Assembly (NCBI RefSeq): GCF_900460215.1
Contig: NZ_UHIA01000003.1
Span: forward strand, 496,001 to 560,000
Direction of reading: 5' to 3'
Length of the DNA: 64,000 bases
From: Suttonella indologenes
GTDB lineage: Bacteria; Pseudomonadota; Gammaproteobacteria; Cardiobacteriales; Cardiobacteriaceae
Shown in pieces: positions 39,855 to 48,196 of the stretch. The notes beneath the pieces are model-generated. The model saw only the letters and a list, made by a program, of their open reading frames with translations, was not told the origin of the DNA and searched no databases. Numbering within the stretch: the stretch's first letter is position 1; the number at the start of each line of letters is the position of its first letter. Both the position numbers and the translations under genes were made by a program.

Positions 39855-40517
39855 TCACATCAAACGCTGCAATCCCATTTCCCAAAAAGCTTCTTCCATG
39901 CGTGTTGCCGTTTTAAACACCGTAAGCAGAGATTGCTGCTGCGCCGCTGTGATATCCGCAGCCAGTTTGTCCAAATGCCGTTTGGCATAATCCACCGCTT
40001 CTCGGTATTCGGCACTTGCATACATTTCAATCCACGGACGATAAGGATTATTCTCTAAGACAGTGAAAGCTTGCGCCAATATCCAGTCGACCGACTCCGC
40101 ATAACCAATCAAACAGGGCAGCAAAGCAACATGCAAACTCAGCAAATCGCCGCTTGCGCCGCAATCCAGTACGTAACGCGTATATGCCACGCAGGCACTG
40201 GCTTCCGGTTCTTGATGCAGCTGCTCTTCGCTAATACCCCATTGTCTGCAATATTCGATATGCAAGGCAATTTCCGTATCCAACATGGCATTGATACCTG
40301 CTTGCGCGTAGCGCATATCCTCAATACGACGGCTTTTGTAAATTGCCAACCCCCATGCACGGGTAAAGTGTCGCAGAAATAAATAATCCTGTTTCAAATA
40401 ATGTTGAAAGCTTTCTTCGGCAAGCGTCCCCTGCGCCAATTGCCGTAAAAATTCATGTTGGGTATAGGCTTGCCATTCTTGCTGGGCTTGTGTTTTTAAC
40501 TGTTCGAAAAAAGACAT
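39855..40517 (-). CDS. tenA: Aminopyrimidine aminohydrolase / thiaminase II
   Basis: 220-aa all-helical TenA protein, which salvages thiamin breakdown products (amino-HMP to HMP). The catalytic Cys135 (ALLPC) sits at the same number as in the Bacillus enzyme; the C-terminal Glu208/209 (RMEEAFWEMG) and the early Asp/Tyr motif (QHYLKQDYLFLRHF) are present. No thiamin biosynthesis gene is adjacent and I found no TPP riboswitch upstream, so it stands as a lone salvage gene. Confidence 0.92.
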   Translation of the reverse strand: MSFFEQLKTQAQQEWQAYTQHEFLRQLAQGTLAEESFQHYLKQDYLFLRHFTRAWGLAIYKSRRIEDMRYAQAGINAMLDTEIALHIEYCRQWGISEEQLHQEPEASACVAYTRYVLDCGASGDLLSLHVALLPCLIGYAESVDWILAQAFTVLENNPYRPWIEMYASAEYREAVDYAKRHLDKLAADITAAQQQSLLTVFKTATRMEEAFWEMGLQRLM

Positions 40518-40605
40518 GATTTCCTCTCTGTGCGGTAAAAGGATATAAAGAATCGGTATGTATGCACAAATTCTGTGGCTGCGAGTTTGAATATACGATA
40601 ACAGC

Positions 40606-40629
40606 CTCCGCTATCGCTCGATAACGGAG
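40606..40629 (-). terminator. Possible terminator after transaldolase
   Basis: Inverted repeat CTCCGCTATCG / CGATAACGGAG with one mismatch, just behind the tal stop on the minus strand. The following T content is poor, so this is tentative. Confidence 0.4.
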
Positions 40630-40646
40630 ACTGGGTTTTGAGAGAA

Positions 40647-41594
40647 TTAGAATTTTGCACGCAGCAAGTTTTCTAATTTTTCTTGGTCGGCGGCGAATTT
40701 ACGGATACCTTCGGCAAGTTTTTCCACTGCCATTGCATCGCTATTGTGCTGCCACAGGAATTCCGCTTCCGTTAAAGCTGCGGGTTTTTCCTGATAGGCA
40801 CCTTTGTCTTCTAATTGGCGCGGCAGGGTTTCTTCGCTGGCTTGTAATTCTGCCAAGAGGGGCGGGGCAATGGTCAGGCGGTCGCAGCCGGCAATGGCGG
40901 TAATTTCGCCGCGGTTGCGGAAGCTGGCGCCCATGACGATGGTTTTGTAGCCATGCGCTTTGTAGTAATCATAAATGCTTTTGACGGATAAGACGCCGGG
41001 ATCTTCTTCCGCGCTGTATTCTTTGCCGGTATTGGCTTTGTACCAATCCAAAATGCGCCCGACAAAAGGTGAGATGAGATAAACGCCGGCTTCCGCACAG
41101 GCACGCGCTTGGGCTTGCGAGAATAATAGAGTGAGATTGCAGTTAATGCCTTCTTTTTCTAAGATTTCTGCCGCGCGAATACCCTGCCATGTGGAGGCGA
41201 TTTTAATCAAAATACGCTCATTGCTGATGCCGGCTTGATTGTATAAACGGATTAATTGGCGCGCTTTGGCAGCGGTTTTGTCGCTGTCATAAGAAAGACG
41301 GGCATCCACTTCGGTAGAAACGCGCCCTGGTACGATTTTAAGAATTTCCAAGCCGATATTGACCGCCAATTTGTCTTGCGCATGGGCTAATTGTTCTTCA
41401 AAGTCATTGCTTTGACTTTTGCCGTAGGCGACGGCTTCATCGATCAGCGCGGCGTACTGCGGCAGTGCGGCGGCGCTTAAAATCAGCGAGGGATTGGTAG
41501 TCGCATCTTGCGGCTGGTATTGCTTAATCGCTTCGATGTCGCCGGTATCGGCAACCACGACGGTCATTTGTTTCAGGGCTTCGAGTTGGTTCAT
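40647..41594 (-). CDS. tal: Transaldolase B
   Basis: 315 aa from ATG 41594, chosen for the ribosome site AGGAGAACG; a longer frame runs into the upstream gene. It transfers dihydroxyacetone units in the pentose phosphate pathway. Signature DATTNPSLIL (~30-39), Schiff-base Lys131 (LIKIASTWQGIRAA), and SPFVGRILDWY. It follows the PTS EIIA gene by 8 bp, with its ribosome site overlapping that gene's stop, so the two are co-expressed. Confidence 0.95.
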   Translation of the reverse strand: MNQLEALKQMTVVVADTGDIEAIKQYQPQDATTNPSLILSAAALPQYAALIDEAVAYGKSQSNDFEEQLAHAQDKLAVNIGLEILKIVPGRVSTEVDARLSYDSDKTAAKARQLIRLYNQAGISNERILIKIASTWQGIRAAEILEKEGINCNLTLLFSQAQARACAEAGVYLISPFVGRILDWYKANTGKEYSAEEDPGVLSVKSIYDYYKAHGYKTIVMGASFRNRGEITAIAGCDRLTIAPPLLAELQASEETLPRQLEDKGAYQEKPAALTEAEFLWQHNSDAMAVEKLAEGIRKFAADQEKLENLLRAKF

Positions 41595-41602
41595 ACGTTC
41601 TC

Positions 41603-42061
41603 CTAAATATGATACTGCGCGCAAATGCGGCGCAAATCGTCAATCTGATTGGCGGCGAGTAAATCCGCAATCAGGGCTTCATTATCCAGCATTTCTGCAA
41701 GAGCAGCCATGTTTTCCAAATGGCTGTTGGAATCTTGTGCGGCAAGCGTGAAAAACAGTCTGGCGTCTTTGCTGCGGTCATCGGCATCAAAAATGACAGG
41801 TCGCTCGACTTTCATAAAACTTACCACGCTGCGTGCAACCGTTTCCGCATTGCCTTGGGCGTGCGGCATGGCGATGTCGGGGGCAATCACGATATAGGCG
41901 CCGTGCTTTTCAATGCTGTCGATGATGGCTTGCACATAGGCGGGCTGAATACTGCCGTCGGTCAACAGTACGCTGCAGGCATGATGGACAGCGCTCCGCC
42001 AATCGGCAAATTGCTCGGCAAAGATGACGCGTTGTTTGGAAATCATGTCGCTCAATAGCAT
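41603..42061 (-). CDS. Orphan PTS EIIA protein (mannitol/fructose or ascorbate type)
   Basis: 152 aa single-domain EIIA of the PTS_EIIA_2 family. The phosphorylated His67 lies in MPHAQGN; the flanking TDGSIQPAYVQAIIDSIEKHG and LFFTLAAQDSNSHLENMAAL are family-typical. It resembles UlaC/SgaA-like proteins. No EIIB or EIIC is nearby, so it may serve a transporter elsewhere or act as a regulatory EIIA. Coupled to transaldolase, which suggests a pentose or pentitol link. Confidence 0.85.
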   Translation of the reverse strand: MLLSDMISKQRVIFAEQFADWRSAVHHACSVLLTDGSIQPAYVQAIIDSIEKHGAYIVIAPDIAMPHAQGNAETVARSVVSFMKVERPVIFDADDRSKDARLFFTLAAQDSNSHLENMAALAEMLDNEALIADLLAANQIDDLRRICAQYHI

Positions 42062-42183
42062 GGAAACCTCTTAGTTCAGAATATATGACTGATTAAAATA
42101 CCGTATCGATATGCCGGATATGGCTGATGTTATCAGATAACAGAAAATATAAATTTTAGCCTAATTTTTGCTTGAGAGAAAAA

Positions 42184-42268
42184 TATAGTCTCTTCAGATT
42201 AAAATGATACGCCTTAAAACAACATGTTGAAAATTTTGATTGTCTCATTTTAATCTGAAGAAACTATA
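42184..42268. mobile_element. Palindromic MITE-like element, TATAGTCTCTT family (copy 1)
   Basis: 85 bp: TATAGTCTCTTCAGATT... (42184-42207) is inverted at 42245-42268 (...AATCTGAAGAAACTATA). It contains no gene. A relative is at 49734-49826. Confidence 0.75.
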
Positions 42269-42498
42269 GTCAATTCATGACAAATACGAACATTATATTT
42301 TTAACCTTAGCTTAGGCGTTTATGCCAGAAAGCACTCGCATGACAAATTGTGTTGGATATAAATATCTAAACTACTAATTTATAAGGAAGTAGGTCGGAT
42401 TCTTGAATCCGACAAGTTTATATTTTAAGTAATGTCGGATACAAGTATCCGACCTATCCGATTGAAAAAATGATTAATTTTGCCATGAATTGACTATA
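42265..42498. mobile_element. Second TATAGTC-bounded repeat with a TCCGAC palindrome inside
   Basis: 15-bp perfect inverted ends TATAGTCAATTCATG (42265-42279) / CATGAATTGACTATA (42484-42498), sharing its left TATAG with the preceding element. Inside, GTAGGTCGGATTCTTGAATC and a TCGGATACAAGTATCCGA copy form short palindromes. Together with the preceding element it fills the 530-bp gap before fis; I see no gene there. Confidence 0.65.
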
Positions 42499-42591
42499 TA
42501 TATACTTGATAAATAATCCATAAGTACTTATTTGATTTTCATAGATTATCTTTAAACAGCTAGATTTCTGTATAGCAAAGCGTATTTTACG

Positions 42592-42867
42592 CTAACGTCC
42601 GCGTTTTTTGCTCGGCAGGCTTTGCAGCGGCGCTTCGTAGAGTCCGTATTCCAACATTTTCTTTTTTAAGGTGTTGCGCGTAATGCCCAGCCATAGCGCG
42701 GCATGGCTTTGGTTGTTTTGATTGTAATACAGGGCTTGCTGAATGAGGAGGCGTTCGCATTCGCCGATGATGAGGGCGTGCAGGTTTTCCGCGCGTTCCT
42801 CGCCTTCAAGGGTGGCTAAATATTGGCGGACGCTATCGGAAATCGCTTGCTCAAGGGAAGAGGACAT
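42592..42867 (-). CDS. fis: Fis-family nucleoid-associated protein
   Basis: 91 aa from ATG 42867 (an ATG two codons upstream is possible). The C-terminal helix-turn-helix reads NQSHAALWLGITRNTLKKKM (~58-77); the N-terminal half is the dimer region, followed by a basic tail (PSKKRGR). Fis bends DNA and modulates rRNA, recombination and growth-phase genes. In many proteobacteria fis is co-transcribed with dusB; here dusB lies 4 kb away on the other strand and fis stands alone. Confidence 0.87.
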   Translation of the reverse strand: MSSSLEQAISDSVRQYLATLEGEERAENLHALIIGECERLLIQQALYYNQNNQSHAALWLGITRNTLKKKMLEYGLYEAPLQSLPSKKRGR

Positions 42868-43084
42868 AAACATCTCGGCTCAAATCGGCGGACTATCTTA
42901 CTCCAAAGCTCCGTCTTTTTCATAGCTTCGCTTAGCACTTTATGCCCAAGGTTTAAGCCGCGATTTTTCACATTCGGGCATGATGATACAAAGTTGCGAC
43001 TATCCCCCCTCCGCTCAAGTCCTCATCATATTTTGCCTAGAGGGCTGTAAAAAAAACAGATAAAAAACAAGTAAGATAACCCAT

Positions 43085-43110
43085 GCCGCTCTGCCTTTCA
43101 GGTATAATGC
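43085..43110 (+). promoter_or_regulatory. Probable promoter of aroQ-accB-accC
   Basis: Clear -10 TATAAT at 43103-43108, about 45 bp before the aroQ ATG. The -35 is weak. Confidence 0.5.
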
Positions 43111-43152
43111 GGCGCTTTTCTTGATAACGATAATTTTGGAGCGACCGCATTT

Positions 43153-43602
43153 ATGGCGCAAATATTGGTCTTAAACGGCCCGAATTTAAACCTGCTCGGC
43201 ACGCGAGAGCCGCAGCACTACGGCAGCGTAACGCTCGCCGACATTGAAAAACGCTTGGACGAATTAGCAGAAGCCTTTGAGCTCGACATCGAATTTTTTC
43301 AACACAATCACGAAGGTACGCTGATTGATTTGATTCACGAAGCGGGACGGCATGAAGTCGATTTCATTATTTTCAATCCCGCCGCTTTCACGCATACCAG
43401 CGTCGCCCTGCGCGATGCGCTCAAAGCCGTCGATATTCCTTTTATTGAAGTGCACCTTTCCAATATTCATCGCCGTGAAGCATTCCGCCGGCACAGCTAT
43501 TTCAGCGATATTGCCGTCGGAACGATTAGCGGTCTCGGCGCGACGGGCTATGAATTGGCCCTCATCGCCGCTCACCAACATCTCACACAGTCTGCCGAAT
43601 AG
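43153..43602 (+). CDS. aroQ: 3-dehydroquinate dehydratase, type II
   Basis: 149 aa. It converts 3-dehydroquinate to 3-dehydroshikimate in the shikimate pathway. N-terminal LNGPNLNLLGTREPQHYG carries the catalytic Tyr23 and loop Arg; FNPAAFTHTSVALRDAL and VHLSNIHRREAFRRHSY carry the other active-site residues. Length is normal. It heads the common aroQ-accB-accC arrangement, 8 bp upstream of accB. Confidence 0.96.
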   Translation: MAQILVLNGPNLNLLGTREPQHYGSVTLADIEKRLDELAEAFELDIEFFQHNHEGTLIDLIHEAGRHEVDFIIFNPAAFTHTSVALRDALKAVDIPFIEVHLSNIHRREAFRRHSYFSDIAVGTISGLGATGYELALIAAHQHLTQSAE

Positions 43603-43610
43603 GAGGCATC

Positions 43611-44081
43611 ATGGATATCCGTAAAATTAAAAAACTGATCGAAATGCTAGAGGCTTCGGACGTTGCCGAAATCAAAATTACCGAGGGTGAAGAAAGCGTG
43701 CGTATTAGCCGCTACGTCAATCAAATGCAAAGCATGCCCGTGCAATATGCCGCCGCGCCGCAAATCATCGCCGCCGGCACGCAGGCTGCCGCCGTCAGCA
43801 CGCCAAGCATCGCCGCTGAAGACAGCAAAGCCGCACCTGCTATGACAGGCAAAGCCATCCGTTCGCCGATGGTCGGCACTTTCTATGCCTCGTCCTCTCC
43901 CGATGCCGATGTATTCGTCAAAGTCGGACAAACGGTTAAAGCCGGCGATACCGTCTGCATTATCGAAGCCATGAAGATGTTTAACCGCATCGAAGCGGAA
44001 TTTTCAGGCAAAATCAAAGAAATCTTGGTGGAAAACGGTCAACCCGTAGAATACGACCAGCCGCTATTCATTGTTGAATAA
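43611..44081 (+). CDS. accB: Biotin carboxyl carrier protein of acetyl-CoA carboxylase
   Basis: 156 aa, carrier subunit of acetyl-CoA carboxylase, the first step of fatty-acid synthesis. It has an N-terminal helical part, an Ala/Pro-rich linker (~45-78) and a C-terminal biotinyl domain with the biotinylated Lys122 in IIEAMKMFN. Ribosome site AGGAGG. It is 10 bp upstream of accC. Confidence 0.96.
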   Translation: MDIRKIKKLIEMLEASDVAEIKITEGEESVRISRYVNQMQSMPVQYAAAPQIIAAGTQAAAVSTPSIAAEDSKAAPAMTGKAIRSPMVGTFYASSSPDADVFVKVGQTVKAGDTVCIIEAMKMFNRIEAEFSGKIKEILVENGQPVEYDQPLFIVE

Positions 44082-44091
44082 GGAGGCGCAG

Positions 44092-45435
44092 ATGTTTAAC
44101 AAAGTCTTGATCGCAAACCGCGGCGAGATTGCGCTGCGCGTACTGCGTGCCTGCCGCGAATTAGGCATTGAAACGGTCGCCGTGCATTCCAAAGCCGATG
44201 CCGATTTAAAACACGTGCTGCTTGCCGACGAATCGGTCTGCATCGGTCCTGCCGCCTCATCGGAAAGCTATCTGAATATGGCGAGCATTATCGCCGCTGC
44301 TGAAGTGACCAATGCCGAAGCCATTCATCCCGGCTACGGATTCTTATCGGAAAACGCCGATTTTGCCGAACGCGTCGAAGAATCGGGCTTTACCTTTATC
44401 GGCCCGAAAGCCGAAACCATTCGTATGATGGGCGACAAAGTCGAAGCGATTAAAGCCATGAAAGCCGCCGGCATTCCCTGTGTGCCGGGTTCGGGCGGGC
44501 CTTTGGGCAATGACGCCGCCGAAATCAAACACATCGCCAAAAGCATCGGCTATCCCGTGATTGTGAAAGCGGCGGGCGGCGGCGGCGGACGCGGCATGCG
44601 CGTGGTGCGCAGCGAAGAAGAAGTCGTGGAAGCGGTCAAGCTGACCAAAGCCGAAGCCAAGCAAGCCTTTGGCAACGACATGGTATATATGGAAAAATTC
44701 CTTGAAACCCCGCGCCATATCGAAATCCAAGTCTTGGCGGACAAACACGGCAACGCTATCCATTTGGGCGAGCGCGACTGCTCTTTGCAACGCCGCCATC
44801 AAAAAGTCTTGGAAGAAGCGCCGGCACCCGGCATCAGCGCCGAACAGCGCGCCGAAATCGGCAAAATCTGCACCGATGCCTGCAAACGCATCGGCTATGT
44901 CGGCGCAGGTACTTTTGAATTTCTCTATGAAAACGGACAATTCTATTTCATCGAAATGAATACGCGCGTGCAAGTCGAACATCCCGTCACGGAAATGATT
45001 ACCGGCGTGGACATTGTGCGCGAACAATTGCGCATCGCCGCAGGGCTGCCGCTCTCCTATCGGCAAGAAGACATCCGCATCAAAAGCCATGCGATTGAAT
45101 GCCGCATCAATGCCGAAGACCCGCGCAGCTTCATTCCTTCGCCGGGAAAAATCAAAGAATTTCATGCGCCGGGCGGCTTGGGTATCCGCGTAGAATCGCA
45201 TCTGTACAGCGGCTACAGCGTGCCGCCGCATTATGATTCCATGATCGGCAAAATCATCTCTTGGGGCGAAGACCGCGACACCGCCATCGCGCGCATGCAA
45301 GTCGCCCTCTCCGAAACGGTGATTGAAGGCATCAAAACCAATATCCCGCTGCACCAAGATTTGCTCAATGACGACACCGTCAAACAAGGCGGCATGGACA
45401 TTCATTATTTGGAACACAAACTCGGGCTTGCCTGA
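44092..45435 (+). CDS. accC: Biotin carboxylase subunit of acetyl-CoA carboxylase
   Basis: 447 aa from ATG 44092, after AAGGAGG. It carboxylates biotin on AccB with ATP and bicarbonate. N-terminal VLIANRGEIALRVLRACRE, ATP-grasp Gly-rich loop (KAAGGGGGRGMRVV, ~164-177), ERDCSLQRRHQKV, and the catalytic EMNTRVQVEHPVTE. A terminator follows at once, so the operon ends here. Confidence 0.97.
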   Translation: MFNKVLIANRGEIALRVLRACRELGIETVAVHSKADADLKHVLLADESVCIGPAASSESYLNMASIIAAAEVTNAEAIHPGYGFLSENADFAERVEESGFTFIGPKAETIRMMGDKVEAIKAMKAAGIPCVPGSGGPLGNDAAEIKHIAKSIGYPVIVKAAGGGGGRGMRVVRSEEEVVEAVKLTKAEAKQAFGNDMVYMEKFLETPRHIEIQVLADKHGNAIHLGERDCSLQRRHQKVLEEAPAPGISAEQRAEIGKICTDACKRIGYVGAGTFEFLYENGQFYFIEMNTRVQVEHPVTEMITGVDIVREQLRIAAGLPLSYRQEDIRIKSHAIECRINAEDPRSFIPSPGKIKEFHAPGGLGIRVESHLYSGYSVPPHYDSMIGKIISWGEDRDTAIARMQVALSETVIEGIKTNIPLHQDLLNDDTVKQGGMDIHYLEHKLGLA

Positions 45436-45441
45436 TTGACT

Positions 45442-45464
45442 GCCCCTGCTTGCAGGGGCTTTTT
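45442..45464 (+). terminator. Rho-independent terminator of the acc operon
   Basis: 8-bp G+C stem (GCCCCTGC 45442-45449 / GCAGGGGC 45452-45459) with a tight loop and five T. Confidence 0.88.
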
Positions 45465-45616
45465 ACTCATCGCTCTGAAAAAATCTTATATGTTTCAACA
45501 CACAGAGCGACACATAAAGCGTCGCTCTACGTGTTGCCCTGAATTGGAAGAGGTTACACCTCTCCCACAAGATTATCCTCCCTAAAGGGAGGGGTTCAAC
45601 CAGTAAGGAAATTTTG

Positions 45617-45874
45617 ATGAAAACCGTCATCCGTAAGGGCATATTAGACGACTATGCCGATGTTTATTATCCCAACGGACAACTCCATTCCCACACCGCG
45701 CTCAAAACCAGCATCGCCCAAGGTTGGTCGGACGGCTACCGCATTGACGGCAGCCGTATGAGCCGCCTGCTCTATCAAGACGGACGCATTATCCGCTGGC
45801 AGCACTTTGACGCATCCGGACAACTCATTGAAGAAGGCAAAGGCGAGCCGATCGCCACACATAAAGGACAATAA
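45617..45874 (+). CDS. Small hypothetical protein with MORN-like YwqK-type repeats
   Basis: 85 aa from ATG 45617 behind TAAGGAA. The pattern YPNGQLHSHTALK ... YQDGRIIRWQHFDASGQLIEEGKG resembles the short beta repeats of YwqK/MORN-type proteins. No signal peptide. Its stop overlaps the prmA start (TAATG), so the two are translationally coupled. Function unknown. Confidence 0.65.
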   Translation: MKTVIRKGILDDYADVYYPNGQLHSHTALKTSIAQGWSDGYRIDGSRMSRLLYQDGRIIRWQHFDASGQLIEEGKGEPIATHKGQ

Positions 45875-46761
45875 TGCAAGACCCGCAATGGCTGGAACTC
45901 AGCCTTACCGCACACAGCGAAGACGAAGCTTTTTTACTGGAAACCGCTTTAGAACTCAGCGGCGCACTTGCCGTTACCTATCAAGCGGCAGACGAAGAAG
46001 AAATCTTTGAACCGCCGATCGGCAGCACGCCCCTATGGCAAAGCACCAAAGTTACCGGACTTTATGACCTTAATGCCGACCGCCAAGCCGTGCTTGCCGC
46101 CCTGCGCAGCAGCTTGGGCGAAGACTATCCCATCGCCGAACACCTCGTGAAAGACAGCGATTGGGTGCGCGCTTGGCTGGATTATTTCCAACCCATCCGC
46201 TTCGGCGAACATTTTTGGGTCGCCGCCACCGAGCATGAAATAGAAGACGATAATGCCATTGTCCTGCGTCTCGACCCCGGTCTAGCCTTCGGCACAGGCA
46301 CACACCCCTCCACCGCCATGTGCCTTAACTACCTCGTCAATAAAGCCGATCTGCAAGGCAAAACCGTCTATGACTACGGCTGCGGCAGCGGCATCTTAGG
46401 CATCGCAGCGGCATTGGCGGGCGCAAAAGCCGTCTATCAAACCGACATCGACCCACAAGCCCTGATTGCCAGCGCCGATAATGCGGAAAAAAACCACGTC
46501 GGCGAGAAAATACACCTCTGCGCCAATCCTGCCGACGCACCCGCCGTGGATATATTAATCGCCAACATCCTGCTTGAGCCACTATGCTTGCTGCGCCCGC
46601 AATTCCAGCAACATCTGCAAAGCAATACAGTCATGTATTTTGCGGGACTACTGGAACGCCAACAAGCCGATATCGAAGCTCGCTACGGCGACGCTTACAG
46701 CGTGCGGCGCGTGGACGAGCGCGAAGGCTGGATTTTGCTGGAACTGCGGCAAACCGTCTGA
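45874..46761 (+). CDS. prmA: Ribosomal protein L11 methyltransferase
   Basis: 295 aa. It trimethylates ribosomal protein L11. Residues ~1-110 are the L11-binding domain; the C-terminal domain has LAFGTGTHPSTAMCL, the SAM-binding motif YDYGCGSGILGIAAA (~163-177), and NILLEPL as catalytic motif. Normal length. The start overlaps the stop of the small gene upstream. Confidence 0.95.
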   Translation: MQDPQWLELSLTAHSEDEAFLLETALELSGALAVTYQAADEEEIFEPPIGSTPLWQSTKVTGLYDLNADRQAVLAALRSSLGEDYPIAEHLVKDSDWVRAWLDYFQPIRFGEHFWVAATEHEIEDDNAIVLRLDPGLAFGTGTHPSTAMCLNYLVNKADLQGKTVYDYGCGSGILGIAAALAGAKAVYQTDIDPQALIASADNAEKNHVGEKIHLCANPADAPAVDILIANILLEPLCLLRPQFQQHLQSNTVMYFAGLLERQQADIEARYGDAYSVRRVDEREGWILLELRQTV

Positions 46762-46909
46762 TGCGCAATCTTGCTCGCGGCAGCCGACACGCTTTTTGCC
46801 GGCTGCCACGCAACTCTACAGCGCCAACGGCTGCGCGGCATGAAAACACCCATCATGCAAAATGTAAGCCTCCGCCGCCATTATCCACTCCATCAACACC
46901 GATAAACTC

Positions 46910-47911
46910 ATGATCACTCTCGGCAAATTTACCTTTACCGCCCCGCTTGTCGTCCTCGCACCCATGGCAGGCATCAGCGATCTACCCTTTCGCCGCCTCT
47001 GCCAGCAGCAAGGCTGCCATTTCACGGTCGCGGAAATGGTCAATGCGCGTCCTGAATTGCTCAACAGCGCACAAAGCCAGACCCGTATGCAATTCGACGA
47101 CAATCCCGCCTTCCCCAAAATCGTGCAATTGGCAGGCGGCGATCCGTTGTTTATGGCGGAAGCGGCGCAACTCATGCAGGCACGCGGCGCAGACGTCATC
47201 GACATCAATATGGGCTGCCCCGCCAAAAAAGTCGGACAGCAAAACGCAGGCTCCGCCTTACTCAGCGATTTACCGATGGTCGAAAAAATCCTTGCCGCCA
47301 CCGTCAAAGCCGTATCCATACCGGTAACGCTGAAAACGCGCATCGGCTTTGATGCCAATAACATCAATCTGCTTACCGTCGGCGCGATAGCCGCAGACTG
47401 CGGCATTGCCGCCATCAGCGTACACGGACGCCACCGCGCGCAACGCTTCAAAGGGCAGGCGCAATATCGGGAAATCGCCGCCCTGAAAGCGCAAAACCGC
47501 CTGCCGGTTATTGTCAACGGCGACATCGGCAGCAGCGCACAAGCCAAGCAGCTGATTCAAGACTACGGCTTTGACGGCGTAATGATCGGGCGCGCCGCAC
47601 AAGGCAATCCTTGGCTTTTTGCCGAAATCCGCCGCCAAGTCGATCCCAAATGGCAAGCGCCACCCTATCAGCCTTATCAAGATATTCAGGCACACATCCG
47701 CGACCTGCACCAACTCTACCCCGAACATATCAGCGCACTGATTGCCCGCAAACACCTGCATTGGTACTTCGCCCGCCACCCGCATTATCTTCAGCAACGC
47801 GAAGCGATTAACAGCAGCCGCGACCAAGACAGCCAATCGGCGATTATCCGCGCCTTTGAAACATATGACAGCGCCGACTACGAAAAAAAGCGCCCGGCAA
47901 TAATTTGCTAA
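46910..47911 (+). CDS. dusB: tRNA-dihydrouridine synthase B (altered C-terminal end)
   Basis: 333 aa FMN enzyme that reduces uridines in the tRNA D-loop. Motifs: APMAGISDLPFRRL, VQLAGGDP, INMGCPAKKVG with the catalytic Cys103, VNGDIGSSAQA, MIGRAAQGNPW. The last residues (EKKRPAIIC) fall exactly where a truncated fic gene begins, so the native C-terminus may have been replaced by a few junction codons. fis, its usual neighbour, is elsewhere. Confidence 0.93.
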   Translation: MITLGKFTFTAPLVVLAPMAGISDLPFRRLCQQQGCHFTVAEMVNARPELLNSAQSQTRMQFDDNPAFPKIVQLAGGDPLFMAEAAQLMQARGADVIDINMGCPAKKVGQQNAGSALLSDLPMVEKILAATVKAVSIPVTLKTRIGFDANNINLLTVGAIAADCGIAAISVHGRHRAQRFKGQAQYREIAALKAQNRLPVIVNGDIGSSAQAKQLIQDYGFDGVMIGRAAQGNPWLFAEIRRQVDPKWQAPPYQPYQDIQAHIRDLHQLYPEHISALIARKHLHWYFARHPHYLQQREAINSSRDQDSQSAIIRAFETYDSADYEKKRPAIIC

Positions 47912-48196
47912 TCAAAAAATCGCCGGGGCAATTTAAAACCGAGCAGAATTATTTAGCCGATACGCTGAACAAAAAAATTCTATTTATTCCTATTGCCCCT
48001 GAAAAATTAGCCGATGGTTTGCAGCGTTTATTTGATTATATCAATCAAGACAGCAATCCGATTTTGCTGAAAACAGCCGTTAGCCATTTGGAATTTGAAG
48101 CTTTACATCCTTTTCAAGACGGTAACGGACGGATTGGCAGAATGCTGATTACCTTGATGCTATGGCAGAACCAGATCATTTCCGAACCGCATTTTT

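Noticed and set aside
40518..40646. TPP riboswitch upstream of tenA
   Set aside because: I looked for the conserved CUGAGA / ACYUGA elements of the thi-box and found none.
42340..42470. Small CRISPR-like array from the two TCGGAT..ATCCGA palindromes
   Set aside because: Only two different palindromes with unequal spacing and no cas genes; they fit dispersed repeats.
44344..45417. 357-aa minus-strand frame opposite accC
   Set aside because: Phe/Asp/Ala-rich antisense of a highly conserved gene.
45480..45612. Regulatory RNA between accC and the small gene
   Set aside because: The stretch has short inverted repeats (AGAGCGAC..GTCGCTCT and CCTCCC..GGGAGG) typical of dispersed intergenic repeats; nothing supports a specific RNA.
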